Assembly: GCA_031308135.1 (NCBI GenBank)
Contig: JAHLJT010008446.1
Span: 169,245,011 to 169,309,010 of the forward strand
Direction of reading: 5' to 3'
Source: Acheta domesticus
Lineage: Eukaryota > Arthropoda > Insecta > Orthoptera > Gryllidae
DNA: 64,000 nucleotides
This document shows positions 44,369 to 56,639 of this stretch, piece after piece. A program made the translations under genes and the position numbers. Below the pieces are notes generated by a model that searched no databases, was not told the DNA's origin, and saw only the letters and a list, made by a program, of their open reading frames with translations. The number at the start of each line of letters is the position of its first letter. Within the stretch, counting starts at the first letter, position 1.

Positions 44369-45877
44369 AACTATTGGTGCTACAGAATGGCACAGACTTT
44401 CTCGTACTAGTTAGTTTCCTAATTTATTTGGTCTGGCCTAGCTATTCTGGCCAGCTAGCTAGTCTGGCCAGTTGCCATCTACCCCGCCCAAAGTACATTT
44501 TGTTTGAAATTTTCTCAGTTTTTCGCTTTCCTAATTCTGGAACAGAAATATTACTTGAAGAATAGTAAAGAAGAGTAAAACCTTGTCCTACATGGCAATT
44601 TTGATTAAAAATTTGGAGACTTTTTAAGAAAATTCCGTTAAGTGTTACTGTAAATGCGAAATTTGAAGCTCTTTTTTAAAAACAAAATTTTTCAGTTTCC
44701 GAAAAAATCATTGAAAGTCATTTGAAGTACTTCACAAATGCAATTGTATTTACAAATTGATGGAAATGTGTATATTAACGGCGTGAGAAATATAAAAAAA
44801 AGACAGTTGTGTAATTTTTGAAAAAAAAAAACAGCATCAAAATGAATCTTACATATCAAAGAGTGCAATTATCACTATATGAACGAAAACTTTGAAGAAA
44901 AATTGTAGCCTTTTTTTGTGGAGAAAATGGCGTTTGAGCGTTTCTGAAAATGCGGAATTTTGAGTGCGGTTTCATAGGGAACGTTTGAGTTTTCGAGAAA
45001 TTTTATGACATTATTTAAAGCACATGTACTTATAAATGCAATAATGTGAACAAATCGCCGCTAATGTATGTATTAGGGAAGAGAGAAGCTAGTTAAAAGA
45101 ATTATTTTTTTGTAATTTTTGCAAAAACAAAAGAACAAAGCAAACCGATGTTTATGTCAACTCATAGAGAACATTTAGCACTATCACTACCAAAAGTTTA
45201 AAGAAAAAATTTGGAACCATTTGAGAAAATCTTGTTTTGGTAATTTTTTTAAAATTGCACAAATTGCACGCAATATTTCGCGAAAACTACTAAAATGTTC
45301 AAGAAATGTGCATGACCTTAACAAAATAACTAATTATGGAGAACAAATGTTATTTGAAGGAAAAATCTCTACCTTCAATTTTGTAGTAGAAGGAAGACAC
45401 TGAAAAATATTCTATCTTTCGCAATTTTCGAAAATTCAGAGTTAACCGTGAAAATCGCATATATGCCACCATTTTAAGTGTATTTTGCTCTATTTTTACA
45501 AGGAATTTAAAGAAAGAATTTGGAGCCAATTTTGAGAAAATTTTGAAAATATTCAGGGGGCTTCTTGTAAAGTACCGCCAAATTTTAAGGAACGATTTTC
45601 AAAATCGCGGCGCCTCAAGTGGAGCCAGATCGACTGGGGAATATGCATTTTGGAAAACATCCTATGTATGGTTTAGGTGCTAGTGGTGTTCACATACTGA
45701 CAGACGGAGGAAAAGACAAACGGACGGATGGACGTTTTGAAAAAACCTTTTTCGATATCAGGCGACAAAACGTGTATATGCGTTGAAATCTCGAAATCTA
45801 TTTTCCGCAGCATTACATAACTTTCTCTATACTACGTATATTACTCTGTATAATACCTACATATATAAGAAAGTAAA
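44369..45877 (+). repeat. Family X repeat, copy 7 (full length, forward)
   Basis: The best reference copy. It starts CTATTGGTGCTACAGAATGG at 44371. Three loosely tandem sub-repeats of roughly 350-400 bp follow, each with a TTGAGAAAAT/CGAAAAC-type block. Then come GGGGGCTTCTTGTAAAG (~45556), GGAGCCAGATCGACTGG, GGTTTAGGTGCTAG and a tetranucleotide core (GACAAACGGACGGATGGACG ~45714-45733), with the end at ...GAAAGTAAAA (~45877). There is no conserved ORF and no terminal inverted repeat. Confidence 0.75.
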
Positions 45878-46085
45878 AACTAGTGGTAACTTAGAATGGC
45901 ACAGACTTTCCCGTATTAGTTTTCTATTTCCTTTGGTCTCGGCTAGCTATTCGGACTTGCCACATACTCTTGCTAGCTGCTATCTATCGCCACCCAAAGA
46001 ACAATTTCTTGACATTTTCATACATTTTTGGTTTCCTAATTGTAGAACGGAAATATTATTTTGAGAAACAGAATTAAAGAATCAA
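45878..46085 (+). repeat. Family X repeat, copy 8 (head-to-tail, truncated)
   Basis: It begins ACTAGTGGTAACTTAGAATG exactly where copy 7 ends. It carries GCACAGACTTTCCCGTATTA and TTTCCTAATTGTAGAAC as in copy 7, then stops at about 46085. It defines the junction, and therefore the ends, of X. Confidence 0.7.
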
Positions 46086-47254
46086 ATCCAGGATGTTAAT
46101 ATGACAAGTGTATTGCTCAAACAAGTCTTCCTTCGGCCCCCATCAGCACAAAATCGGCAAACTTGCACAAGTTATTATAGCTGATACGACGCGCGTTGAA
46201 CTAGTTAGTATCGTTTATTATTGACTTCAGGTTTCGCAGCAGAGTACTAGGTTCTATGAAATAGCGTTCAAAAAGTCTTGTCTCATCCGTTTCTGCCAGT
46301 TTTTTGTGTTGCTAATTTTATTATTATTGTTTCTATATTGTATTAAATATAATCTATAATGTCACATGAAGTGACAGTCCAGAACAGGCCTGCACAGCAT
46401 TTTGCACTATCACTGACCTCGGGAACTGCGCGTGAGCCACTCGAGTGCAACTTCGGGCATCGTATAAATAAAGATTAATCTTTTGTATTCAGTTTAACAA
46501 GATATATTATAATCTCATGATAGTCCGTAACAAACCGTCACAGAGGTTTGCTCGTTGTTATCTCTTATTCAGATTCATAATAGGGAGAAAAAATATCACA
46601 AATACATGTGCTGGCAACAATTAGCATGCTGGGAATTGCCTAGATTTAATTTTGAAGTCAACCGTGATGTGAGACATCGCACCCTTTTTCTAAGTAGGAA
46701 CAAATTTGTCACAAAACAGATTTTAGATGAATTCGAAAGGTAAAATAAAGGGAGGTATTAGACACCCAGCCATTCAATTTATTTACGCAAGCAGCAAGTG
46801 TACCAGACGGCAAACGGATTTCGTAGAGGACGGTACGAGTTAAGAAGGTGTCGAGACTCGAAAGGAGAAGGTCTTTAGATTGTGTCGAGATTTTATTAGT
46901 GAAGTAAATGGTAGAAATCACGATTATTTATAATTGAGATCCTGAACTGTGGAAATCAACATGATGAAAGTTGGTTGGACAGATGATATGGTGCCCAGCG
47001 AAGCCGAAGCTTCAAAAGGGAAGTGTTTTAATTTTTTTGTTTGATTGACTGTCGGCACACCGTATGTAAGAAGACCAAGTTATGTATTTTTGAGAAACAA
47101 AAGAAAGAACTAATAATTCTTAAAAGTAATTGTAATATGGCCATGGTTAAAGGGAATGCGCGCAATATGAATGAGTATTTGAATGTTAAGTGGGCATGAT
47201 ATAAATATTTATGTTTTGTGTTGTTTTGTTTACTGTACTTTAGTTTACTGTTTT
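46086..47254. other. No recognised feature
   Basis: Mixed sequence with a GC-richer part near 46380-46460. ORFs 46555-46743 and 46709-46921 are short and unsupported. Confidence 0.35.
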
Positions 47255-48120
47255 GTTTACTTTACTAGTACAATATCAGACGTTTCAAATTGGTTCCGTA
47301 ATAACAAATTAAAAGTAAATGAAAATAAAACAGTTTCAATGCAGTTTTCCATATCAAATAAAAAATTCTGTACTCCATTGAAAATGAACGGTGTGCCATT
47401 GACTGATGTTAATGTAACAAAATTTTTAGGTCTATCAATTCAGTCAAACCTCAAATGGAATGCCCACTTAAATGAATTGAACACAAAATTAAGCTCATTA
47501 TGCTACGCGTTCAGAATTCTTTCAAATTCCGTCAGCCTTCATACAGCTCGTTGTGTATATTTTGCCAATGTTCACTCCCGCCTGAGATATGGCATAATAT
47601 TTTGGGGAAACACATCTTATAGTTCACAGACTTTCAGATTACAAAAAAGAATTGTACGAATAATAAGCAAATCCAACCCACGTGATTCTTGTAAGTCACT
47701 CTTTATTAAACTAGGAATTTTACCATTACCTTGTCTCCTGATTTACGAATCAGTAGTTTTTGTCAAAAATGACTTACTTAAGGACGGGAATATATTTTCA
47801 GCAAACGCCGATGTCTATAAGTATAACACACGACGTAGTAATCATATTCACCAGGTGGCAGTATCAACAGCTCACTACAAAAAATTCACATACAATTCAT
47901 GTACATTACTCTACAACACTTTGCCAGAAGACATTAAACGATTAAATTCCATAGAAAAGTTTAAGTCCCAAGTAAAATCTTTTCTGCTGCATAACTGTTT
48001 CTATACAATTCGAGACTATACCGAGCATCAAAAAGGAAAGTAGAATTAATTTTAACAATGATAGTTAATGTAATTATTTATCATTTGGACTGTATAATTC
48101 TAAAGAACCTGTAACAAGTA
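47255..48120 (+). pseudogene. LINE (jockey/CR1-like) reverse-transcriptase C-terminal fragment
   Basis: An open frame to 48043 encodes the last ~260 residues of an APE-type LINE ORF2. It begins abruptly with TISDVSNWFRNNKLKVNENK, which follows the polymerase YADD box in intact elements, then KFLGLSIQSNLKWNAHLNEL, RYGIIFWGNTSYSSQ, FRLQKRIVRIISKSNPR, LYNTLPEDIKRLN and KFKSQVKSFLLHNCFY. The frame has no stops, so the copy is fairly young. The catalytic aspartates and the endonuclease are missing because of 5' truncation at ~47255; the hydrophobic residues before that are not part of the protein. About 80 bp of AT-rich 3' untranslated sequence follows. A shorter relative lies at 36361-36500. Confidence 0.8.
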
Positions 48121-48134
48121 TTGTACCACAGTTT

Positions 48135-48265
48135 CTGGGTTGATGGCCCCCATCTCGATCAGGTTTTTCGTCCAGTTTCCCTGATCCTTGAGCAAATGCT
48201 GAGATGGTCCCTTGTTTTGCTTCTGGACATAAATGTAACTTCATTATTTGTGCACGTCTTCTGAA
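48135..48265 (+). repeat. Dispersed repeat Z, copy 2
   Basis: It matches 15440-15548: CATCTCGATCAGGTTTTT, TGAGCAAATGCTGAGATG, TTGCTTCTGGACATAAATG. It follows directly after the LINE 3' end here but not at the first site. Confidence 0.6.
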
Positions 48266-49659
48266 TTTCAGTGGGAAATATAGTTATTCAAATTATCGTT
48301 TTTCATATTATCGCGGCAAAAAGTATTATTCTTTCATGAAGAACATGAGGGTTCAGGGCAGAAATTTATAGCTAATTTACCTTTGAAAATATATTTTATT
48401 ATATAGGAGCGAATATTTTGTCAACAAAACTCGAAAAAAACTCTCTTTTCTGTATTCAAAATTCGACTAGAATATGGTTTAGGATAGAGACCACAGAATT
48501 ATGAAAACGTGCACAAAATTCACTTCTCCCCATAGCACGTCATACGCAGTTTTTAACTGTTTTTGACGTAAATAAATAAAAAAAATACTGTTCGTTTCAA
48601 GGGTATTTTTTTTATTGTATGTGTTTTATTAACGATGTCATTGGTGAGAGGCAGCAACGATGCTAGTAATATTCAATGAATAACCCAATACGCAGATTTA
48701 TGGTGGCCTTTATATAAGAATTTTAGTTTTCTAAATTTTTTGCTACGTATTAATATCCGCAATTACGATAAATACCGTATCCTTTATAGGCGGGTTCGCA
48801 CCCCACGATCCTAAACGTTTTCTGTGAACGGTTCAGGGTCGTATGTCATATACTCGTGCAGTTATACCTAAAGATAATTAATAAGTCAAGTAATTAAGTA
48901 AAGTAAGTAATTACACAGAAACAGAGAACAAACCCCGTACCGTTGCACTATTGATACTGACAATTGGTGAATATGATTTCTACGACGAATATTAGTAATG
49001 CACGTAAAATACGTTCCCACCGTTAAGTATTAAATTAGTTTTGACAAAAATTACAGATTTGTAAATAAATAGGCAATGCAATGGTAAGATTCCAAGCTCA
49101 GTAGAGAGTCTTGAAAGAATTACGTACATGGCATTTCCTTATTATTCATATATTTTTCGGCAATCGATAATTTTGGGTACTGTTGGATGAGATTCTCCAG
49201 AACGTTATCACATCTCAGGCGTGTACATTTGCTAAAATACAAGCAACGATCTGAGTGAAGCCTAACAGAATTCGAAAAAAATTATGAATGAGTGCATTTT
49301 GCTACATTAACATAAGCCAATTGCATATTGTTCATTATCAATGACGCATGCAATTGTCAGGCTGAAATACAAAAATCATTGAAATAGGTTTCTCATTCGC
49401 TAACTATAAATTTGTTATTACGAAATTAATTTGAAACTTCTGAACTTCGTATTATTTGTTTCTTTTTTGCACAGAGCAGTCAGCAAATAGAACAGTGCGT
49501 CCGTTCCTAAAGCACGAAGGGTTATCATTTACGTATAACATAATTAGGATAGTGCCTAAAATCGAACGCTGCGTGACTCAATGTTCATTTGGCTAAGAAT
49601 GGGAAAGATGAGAAAATAATGTTCTTTCGTGCCTTACGGTCTTTCTAATCCTTGCGATC
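48266..49659. other. No recognised feature
   Basis: AT-rich sequence with no ORF of note, no repeat boundary and no RNA gene that I can support. Confidence 0.35.
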
Positions 49660-50480
49660 GATGTTTAAGATACGAGGATATCCAATGTTGGGAATACTAC
49701 GAATTCCACATGAAAGAAATTTTGAGAGAAAAATGTTTTGGTTAATGACGTCAAAAGCTTTCGAAAGCTCTAAAAATATTCCAATAGGTGCATTTGAGAA
49801 GCAACATCTTTAGGAAAGAAAAAAATGGCTGTTTCCGTGGACTTCTATATCCATGTTGAGAATCTGAAAAAGCTACGATTTTCCTGAGAAATGTTTCCAT
49901 CGGAATACAGAACTTCCCCGATATTTTTGAAAAATTTGACAAAAAAGAAATTTATCGATATTTTTTAATTTAATTTTTGTTGCTTTTTTAAAGAGTAGCT
50001 TAATTTTTGTAGTTTTTTAAAAAAAATCTGGAAATATTCCTGTGCATAATGAAGCATTGAAATTGGGAGTTAACGGGTGTATAAAGGCAGGTGCACAAAT
50101 GTTTAATAAACAATCAGGAAATTCATCTAAACCCGAACATTTATTTCTTAGTTTAATGACTATCCTGATGATTTCACTTGTAGTTTGAGAAACAAACATC
50201 GTGTCAATTTTTTTGGGGGAAATGAATGATGTTGAATTTGGGGTTTTTGTCCCTTCCCAGACCATTCGCAATTCTCGAAAAATGTTGGATGAAAGGACAT
50301 GCAACTTTTACCGGAATGCTACTTCTTTCTCATTATTCTTTAGAACCACATTCTCTACAAAGTACGAAGGTGATTTGAACATATTTGTTAACGATAATCT
50401 ACATTGCTTTTCTTTTGTTACTTCAAATATCTCGATCATATTTCATTATTTTTGCATGAGATCTTACTTCCCTTAAAATC
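49660..50480 (-). pseudogene. LINE reverse-transcriptase fragment, minus strand
   Basis: Broken frames on the minus strand carry the N-terminal half of a LINE reverse transcriptase. FISPKKIDTMFVSQTTSEII and RNKCSGLDEFPDCLLNICAP (50304-50100) correspond to the conserved region before motif A. SLCTGIFPDFF follows. Then comes AFSDSQHGYRSPRKQ (~49870) and, after a frameshift, GIFLELSKAFDVINQN (~49785-49735), which is motif A with its catalytic aspartate replaced by glutamate (LELSKAFD). It is probably from the same jockey/CR1-like group as 47255-48120 but in the opposite orientation. Non-functional. Confidence 0.65.
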
Positions 50481-50753
50481 CTTTTGTATTTTTTCGAAAG
50501 GAGAATGGAAAACCAAGGCCAATCGATAGTTTCAAACTAAATATATTTCGAACTAGCTGTGATTTCCGGGTATTTATTAATCAAAATGAACTATTAAACA
50601 ATGGATTAATTTGATGTATGATGAGTCCAGACCATACCATACCTACCCTACTCGACTCTGCCCCGATCTGATGCACCGTGGCTTGTCCTTATTCATCCCA
50701 TTCCACCTAATCCTCCCTCTCCTGCCCTTCCTACTAGTGCCTTGCATTCGAGC

Positions 50754-52923
50754 CAAGGAGGTTATAATACATGGAGGCGACATCGGCTCCCAAAAGTGAA
50801 GACAATCGCTGGTGTGTCCGCCATGTTTTGTAGTTCAAAACATTGGAGTGCGTCTTGGCTTGCTAGCTACATTCTTTCTGTATATTGCTTTGCGTTCCTC
50901 TGTACCGCGAGGTATTTATTTTTATTCTTGGGAGAAAACATTTAATGAACATTTTTTCTCAGTGAAATAAATTGTTTGGAGGTATATTTCATATAAACAG
51001 CGGCAAGATTTTGAAGGTTTTGAAAATGCCTAAAAAATGTTCCAAGTCATATTTACGGTTATATTTTCACATTTTTTAGGACATAAATGCTTACATATTT
51101 CCAACATTTTAGGTCATAAACATTTGGGCACTACTCATACACATTGCATGCTCAGTTGACTCTGCAGTCACCACTAATGCTTGACAAAATTTGAAAATTA
51201 AATACTGCAGTATTATTGAGAATCAATGTTAATAAAAATCAATAATTTCACACTGTAACTATTTTGTTGACTTGATTTTGCTTTTTCTCTCTGTAAGTCT
51301 GTCATCAGTTGTATTGAAAACATTAGTTATACCAACTAAAATAAGTTCTAATTAAATGTGAAGATTTTGATCTACTCTGACAAGTATAAATACAAGCTAG
51401 TTGTGCTACAACAGAATTTATGTTCTCGCGTTATTTCTAAATTGGCAATTTTTAAAATATACAGAGAGCGAGCTGGAAAGGAGACTAGCATTATTTTTGT
51501 TTGCTTTTTGTTTTTGTTTTTTGCAGTATTTTCATAAACACATGAAAATTTTAAGAAAAATTTGCAGTAATTTTTATGAAAAAAATTGTTTAAAAATATT
51601 GTATATTTCATGCAAAATTTTGCAGAGACTACTCATATTTTCATAAAATTGTACATGACCTTATTTCAAGATCTGTCTTTAAATATCATATTTCATTAAA
51701 AAAACAAACAAACAAAAAACTATCTTCAACATTGGAATTGTAGGAAGACTTCAGATACAATTCGGATCTAATGAAATTTTCAAAAAATCAGGGATTTCAA
51801 CAAAAATGAGACCTGCACTGTTCTTTCAAGCATCCTTTATACTATCCAAGGAAGTCATTTACTATAAATAAGAACAAGATTTACCCACTTTTTTTACCTG
51901 GCCTGGCAATGAGAGTTTTTGAGTTAAAACTGTTTACATTCTCGCCTCTACATAGTAAAATTTTTGTAAAATTGTTTTGCGTTATTTAATAGTAATGTCA
52001 CAATTGTAAACATTAAAATACGTAAAATTGTACATCTGAAAAAATATTTCGTATTATCTGATTACCTTTTGCAAAAAAGGTTGATTACAAAAAAAATTAA
52101 ATGTGTTCCCTCTTTGAATTCCTTGAATCCCTTTGAGTTCCTGTAAGAAAGGTTATATTAATTATACATATTTGTTTTTTCGAATACAATATTGAATTTG
52201 CATTAGAAAAATATTTGTTTTGAAAACATATTCAAATTGATTTGGCTTCAGGAAAACTAAATTTGAGCATATTTTAAATTTTGTTCTTGTCCATAGATTT
52301 CTCCTCAGTTCCATTATTAAAGCCTTAAATGCTTCTGTGCAAGGCAATTGGAATGTAATTTTATTATTTGGTTTGCTCAGGCAATTTGTTACCATTTCGT
52401 TCCAGAATTTTTAAATATTCAGGCTCCTTCCAAATTTACAATTTTCATTACTTCATGTCAAATTTGGAACATGATTAGGAGTTTTCACACCAATTTATGT
52501 GACATTAGTTTCAACTCCTTGCTTGTTGAACCTTCTAAAAGCTGTTGTACTCAGACTGTGCCCCCCCTTTTTTAAGATGTACATAAATTAAATTCTTATC
52601 AGCTTTACACAATCAATGAAACCATTTTCAAAAATATTTCTTCTGACAATGAATTTTGGGGAGGTTTAATTTATTTTCCAGGTCAGTTTTGCTTCATTAT
52701 CTGAGTATTTCTATCTGTTAATTACAAATAATTATATTTAAAACATCTTTCTTACGGAAATATTAAATTATGAATAAATAAAATACATGGGTGGAATGGT
52801 AGACTTCAGGCTTTTTGGGCTGATTGCAAAGCGGGTAGCCTAACCGAGCTTGCAAGGGGCTGGCTTCATTTTCCGCAATGGGAAAGGTCGGCCATGCCGC
52901 CTCCATGTATTATAACCTCCTTG
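50754..52923. mobile_element. TIR transposon with perfect 8-bp target duplication (hAT- or P-like)
   Basis: The inverted ends are CAAGGAGGTTATAATACATG (50754-50773) continuing GAGGCG, and the exact inverse at 52898-52923. They are flanked by direct repeats ATTCGAGC at 50746-50753 and 52924-52931. An 8-bp duplication with ends beginning CAAGG fits the hAT superfamily (CA-R-N-G start) and is also compatible with P-like elements. The 2170-bp interior has only short ORFs with no recognised transposase domain; part of it (51500-51860) is X-related sequence. Non-autonomous. Confidence 0.85.
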
Positions 52924-52931
52924 ATTCGAGC

Positions 52932-54120
52932 ACTTTACTCGAGTAAGCTTGCTGCACCAAAGAGTTCTCCTTATGGCAGCTGGATGTTTCTGAGGTGCGA
53001 CGAGCACTCACTCGGTCGAGTGTCCGTTGCTTGAATTCATTAGAGCATCTGATACTAGGTCGAGTATGCGATACTCGAAATCAGCTCGAAGTGCTACTTG
53101 GCGTACAGTGATGGAGAGTGAAGAGAAAAAGATGATACAAAACAAACTTCACAACAGTGAATACACGTTAAAGTAAAAAGATGTGAGAAGTAAAGTTTGG
53201 AAACAGATTTTATTAGTTTTAGATTTTATTAGACGGTGAGCGCAACACGAAATGTGAACTGGTTATTGTCATAGTAGTGATTAGCAGAAAATCTGCACAT
53301 CCTTTCGATAGCTAACGTCCACGCCTTTTGAAGCGACACTCATCTTCTTTCGGGTGCGTCTGTGAAACTGCGTCCCACGTACGCGTTGCGCCTTACCACG
53401 TCGAACTTTTGTAATTCCGTCCTACAATTGTTTTGGAGAATGGTAAAATATTTACTATGTGAATTTAACTCCTATTTATTTTTTGTTTTGTATTGTTATT
53501 TCGTATAAAAGATATCAATTTTGTATTATATTATGAGCATTTTCGAAAAAAGATTTCTAGAATAAAAGTAGTTACACAATATATTATTTTCGTAGATTAA
53601 GTACTTTTTACAAGTATTTCCTTTTCGTGTTTATCAATAATTTTGGAAGGTTTTGGGAACTACATGATTAAAATATTAATATTCAATATTAAAATATTCG
53701 CTAATTCTTAAAATCGAAAGAAAATTTGTTATTATTACCCCTATGTGAAGAAAAATTTGAATATCGAAATAAATAAAAGAGCCATTTGCATTTAATTTTC
53801 CGTTTACCAGACAGGACTTTTGCTATCTAATTCTTGGAAAATTCAATAGCATACCGCGCCCCTCTTATATATGAATATCTATTCATGTCCGCAGTGTTCT
53901 TTTTATACTATCTAAGACACAGGAGTTCAGATTTTAACTTTATTATTGGTTTTGAAAAAAAATACTATTTAAAGTACATTTGTATATTATTGTAATTGTC
54001 CTCTAGGTGCACTTTGCATCATAACCTCTACCGCTAAAAATGAAACACGTGAGATGGACGTTTTATCTTCGATATGTCAAAGCATTACGATAACGGCTTC
54101 CTGCCCCGCGAGTAATGGAA
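52932..54120. other. No gene recognised; TCGAG-rich start
   Basis: 52920-53090 is unusually rich in ACTCGAG/TCGAGT motifs, echoing the tandem repeat at 54121-54208. The remainder is AT-rich. Confidence 0.35.
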
Positions 54121-54208
54121 AGTCGAGTATGCGAAGCTCGAGTATCCTGTACTCGAGGATGAGATGCTCGAGGATGGGACGTTCGAGCGAGTACAAGCGA
54201 GTAAAATG
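54121..54208. repeat. Degenerate 15-16-bp TCGAG tandem repeat
   Basis: About six units of the type CTCGAGGATGAGATG or CTCGAGTATCCTGTA in succession. Confidence 0.65.
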
Positions 54209-54990
54209 CTCTACTTCCTACCCTATCCGTCTTCATCCTTTCTCACCCATTTGGACAGTCCTGCCCGTCCCGTGCCGTCACGACATGTTTGCTATGATCA
54301 TCGTAGCTGAAACCATTGCTATTGACAACTGTAAGAAAGATGCATTGTTGTATACTCCCGGAAAATTTTCATTTAGAATTTTGAATTTCATATACTTAAA
54401 ATGTAACTGCTCTATTGAAATGAATTAAACTGAATTTACAAGGGACCTTCATGGGCTTTCATAAACTTTTGTAGAATGTGCTCACTGATTTCGAGATATT
54501 AGCGAAAAATCTGAAAGAGTACACATTTAAATTTTGTTTTGAGGACAGGATGGGGCACTGTTTTTTTACAACATCTCATGTAAGTAGTAACTTTTCTAAT
54601 TTTGTGAAGGCAATGTGCCAACAACATTCGTTAAGATGGAAATATAACTATAGTTTCGCATCAAATTTTGTTATTTATATAATAAAATATAATATGAAAA
54701 AGTAGGCTAAATTATGCCCGAAAAGATGATCTATCCTACAGAAATCGGTTCACCCGTTCCCGAGATTAGCCCGGACAAACGGACAGACTGACGAACATTG
54801 CAAATTTGTAGAGCAACTACAGCTCATAATTTCATTAAGCTCATTATTACTAACTTGCAATTTCCGAAAATTCAGATTCCAACGAAAATGAGATATGTGC
54901 CATTTTTTAAGGATCTGTTACTCTCCCTGTGATATCAAAAAGAAGATACGGTCAAAAAGAATTAGAAGAAGACGAACATGTAATGGAAAT
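54209..54990. other. No gene recognised; short decayed repeats
   Basis: Contains CCCGTTCCCGAGATTAGCCC then GGACAAACGGACAGACTGAC (54755-54793), reminiscent of transposon tails bearing a tetranucleotide core, but I could not assign it to X. Confidence 0.35.
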
Positions 54991-56210
54991 TGATTTTTTT
55001 ACTTCCTCGCCCTTAAGAAGGTACTTCGTAAGAGAAAGTTATGTAATCGTGCGCCGGAAAACGGCGAAGTTTCGGCAGAAAAACACTCATTGCCGGGCCC
55101 TGGTAATGAAAGAGTGGATAAATTCCTTTGCTAATTATAGAAAAAATTCATCTAACACGTGGTGTAGCTTGATTCTATATTTCGATGGTCTTGATGACAC
55201 CGAAAAATCGAATGACGGCAAAACATGTCTGTTCGTCTGTGGTCAACACTATCGCCTAAACAGTTCATCTGATTTTTCCCAAAATTGATAATCCTCGATC
55301 TATCTGAACAAACTCGGGGCTTTGGGAGTTTCAATCGATTTTTTGAGGGTAATTTACATGAAGCCTCAAAAACATTTTCAAAATTTTCTCAAAAATGCTA
55401 CCAAATGTTCTGATTAAACTCTGTCATCGGATAGGACACTTAACAGAATGGTGCAGATCTCATCTTCATTGAACTGCCCGAATTTCTGAAAATTGCAAAA
55501 GTGCAATTTTTTTGGGCGCCTTTCTACAGCTATAATATCGACGATATTTTTTCCCTTAGTGAAATTTGTTCCTTAAAGAGATCTTTATATAAGTTCGTGA
55601 TGAATTTTTTTGAAAATATGAGGTTTTCGTGTAATTAAAAAATATATTAGCATTTTTTCTCAAAAACCGCTCCAATTTTTTTCTTTAAATTTTCTCCTCA
55701 GATGTAATAAGGGACTGTAAAAAGTATGATGCTAGTCCCATTTTTGGCTATCTCTGCGTGTATTCGAAAATTATAAAAGTTAACATTTCAAAACCACCAA
55801 ATTGGAGACAGCAATTTTTGCTTTAAACAACGTGTAAATAATCAGCTCTATAAAAATCATCATTTACTTTTTTTTGAAAAAACGAGTAGTTTTGGCGTAA
55901 TTTGCGCTTGAAATATATATGATTTCTAAAAAAATATTTTCTTAGAAACTGCACCAAATTGTTTTTATTAACGTTTCTCCTCGGAATGTAACAAAGTATA
56001 GGAAACTTGTGGCGCAAAAACAGCAGATGCTTTCCCGCATTGTTTCTTCCTTATTCTGCTATATTAGACTACATGAACATGCAAAAGTGTTTTCAACTAG
56101 AAAAAATTATTTTCCGCGACGAGACTCGAACACAGGTCCTACGCTACAGAAGAAACGTAAAGTACAAACTTGGGAATACGCTTAAAAATGTAATTGTATA
56201 GACGCAAGTT
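54991..56210 (-). repeat. Family X repeat, copy 9
   Basis: A reverse copy starting with the TTTTTTTACTTCCTCGCCC end. Next come AAACGGCGAAGTTTCGGCAG, the reduced core ATGTCTGTTCGTCTGTGG (~55226), TTACATGAAGCCTCAAAA and successive sub-repeats (TTCTCAAAAATGCTACC, TTTTTCTCAAAAACCGCTCC) to about 56210. The tetranucleotide core is minimal here. Confidence 0.65.
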
Positions 56211-56259
56211 CCAACGTGTAATTTTTGCAATTTTCGCACAGGAAGAGAGTTCACAATAT

Positions 56260-56387
56260 ATGGGAATAGCATAGAGGAAGTTTTATTTCCTCGCACTTAC
56301 GAAGGTACTTCAGAAGAAGAGAAAATTTTGTAATCGTGCGTCGCAAAACGGCAAATTTTCAGCAGAAAAACTCATTGTTAGTGAGCT
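56260..56387 (-). repeat. Family X repeat, copy 10 (short)
   Basis: A second X end in the same orientation: TTTTATTTCCTCGCACTTAC, AATCGTGCGTCGCAAAACGG and TTCAGCAGAAAAACTCATTG. It is cut off by the tRNA-like repeat that follows. Confidence 0.55.
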
Positions 56388-56540
56388 AATGCATTATTTT
56401 ACGTGGCGAGACTCGGACCATTAGGCCCGCTCATCCGTCTGATCACGCAAATTTGGCTAAGCCCCTTTTACCACTTAGCGGAGAAAGAAGGTATCATCTC
56501 GGGCGACGAAACAGGCGATTTGAATTTAGCTAAGCAGTAA
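56388..56540 (-). repeat. tRNA-like repeat shared with the hAT insertion
   Basis: It matches 43445-43600. On the minus strand it reads GTGATCAGACGGATGAGCG and AATGGTCCGAGTCTCGCCAC, a tRNA-like D/variable/T arm layout with a near-consensus B box. No intact tRNA gene can be folded from it by eye; it is probably a SINE head. Confidence 0.5.
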
Positions 56541-56639
56541 AGCGCATACACTTCCCACTTAAAGACTCGGTAACATAGTAATTCCTAGGCAATTTAGGAT
56601 TCCCTGGGCTCCCTAGACTTCCCCAGGGGACTACGAAGT

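Noticed and set aside
44369..45877. Family X as an LTR or classical TIR transposon
   Set aside because: Its two ends are neither direct nor inverted repeats of each other, and no target duplication could be recognised.
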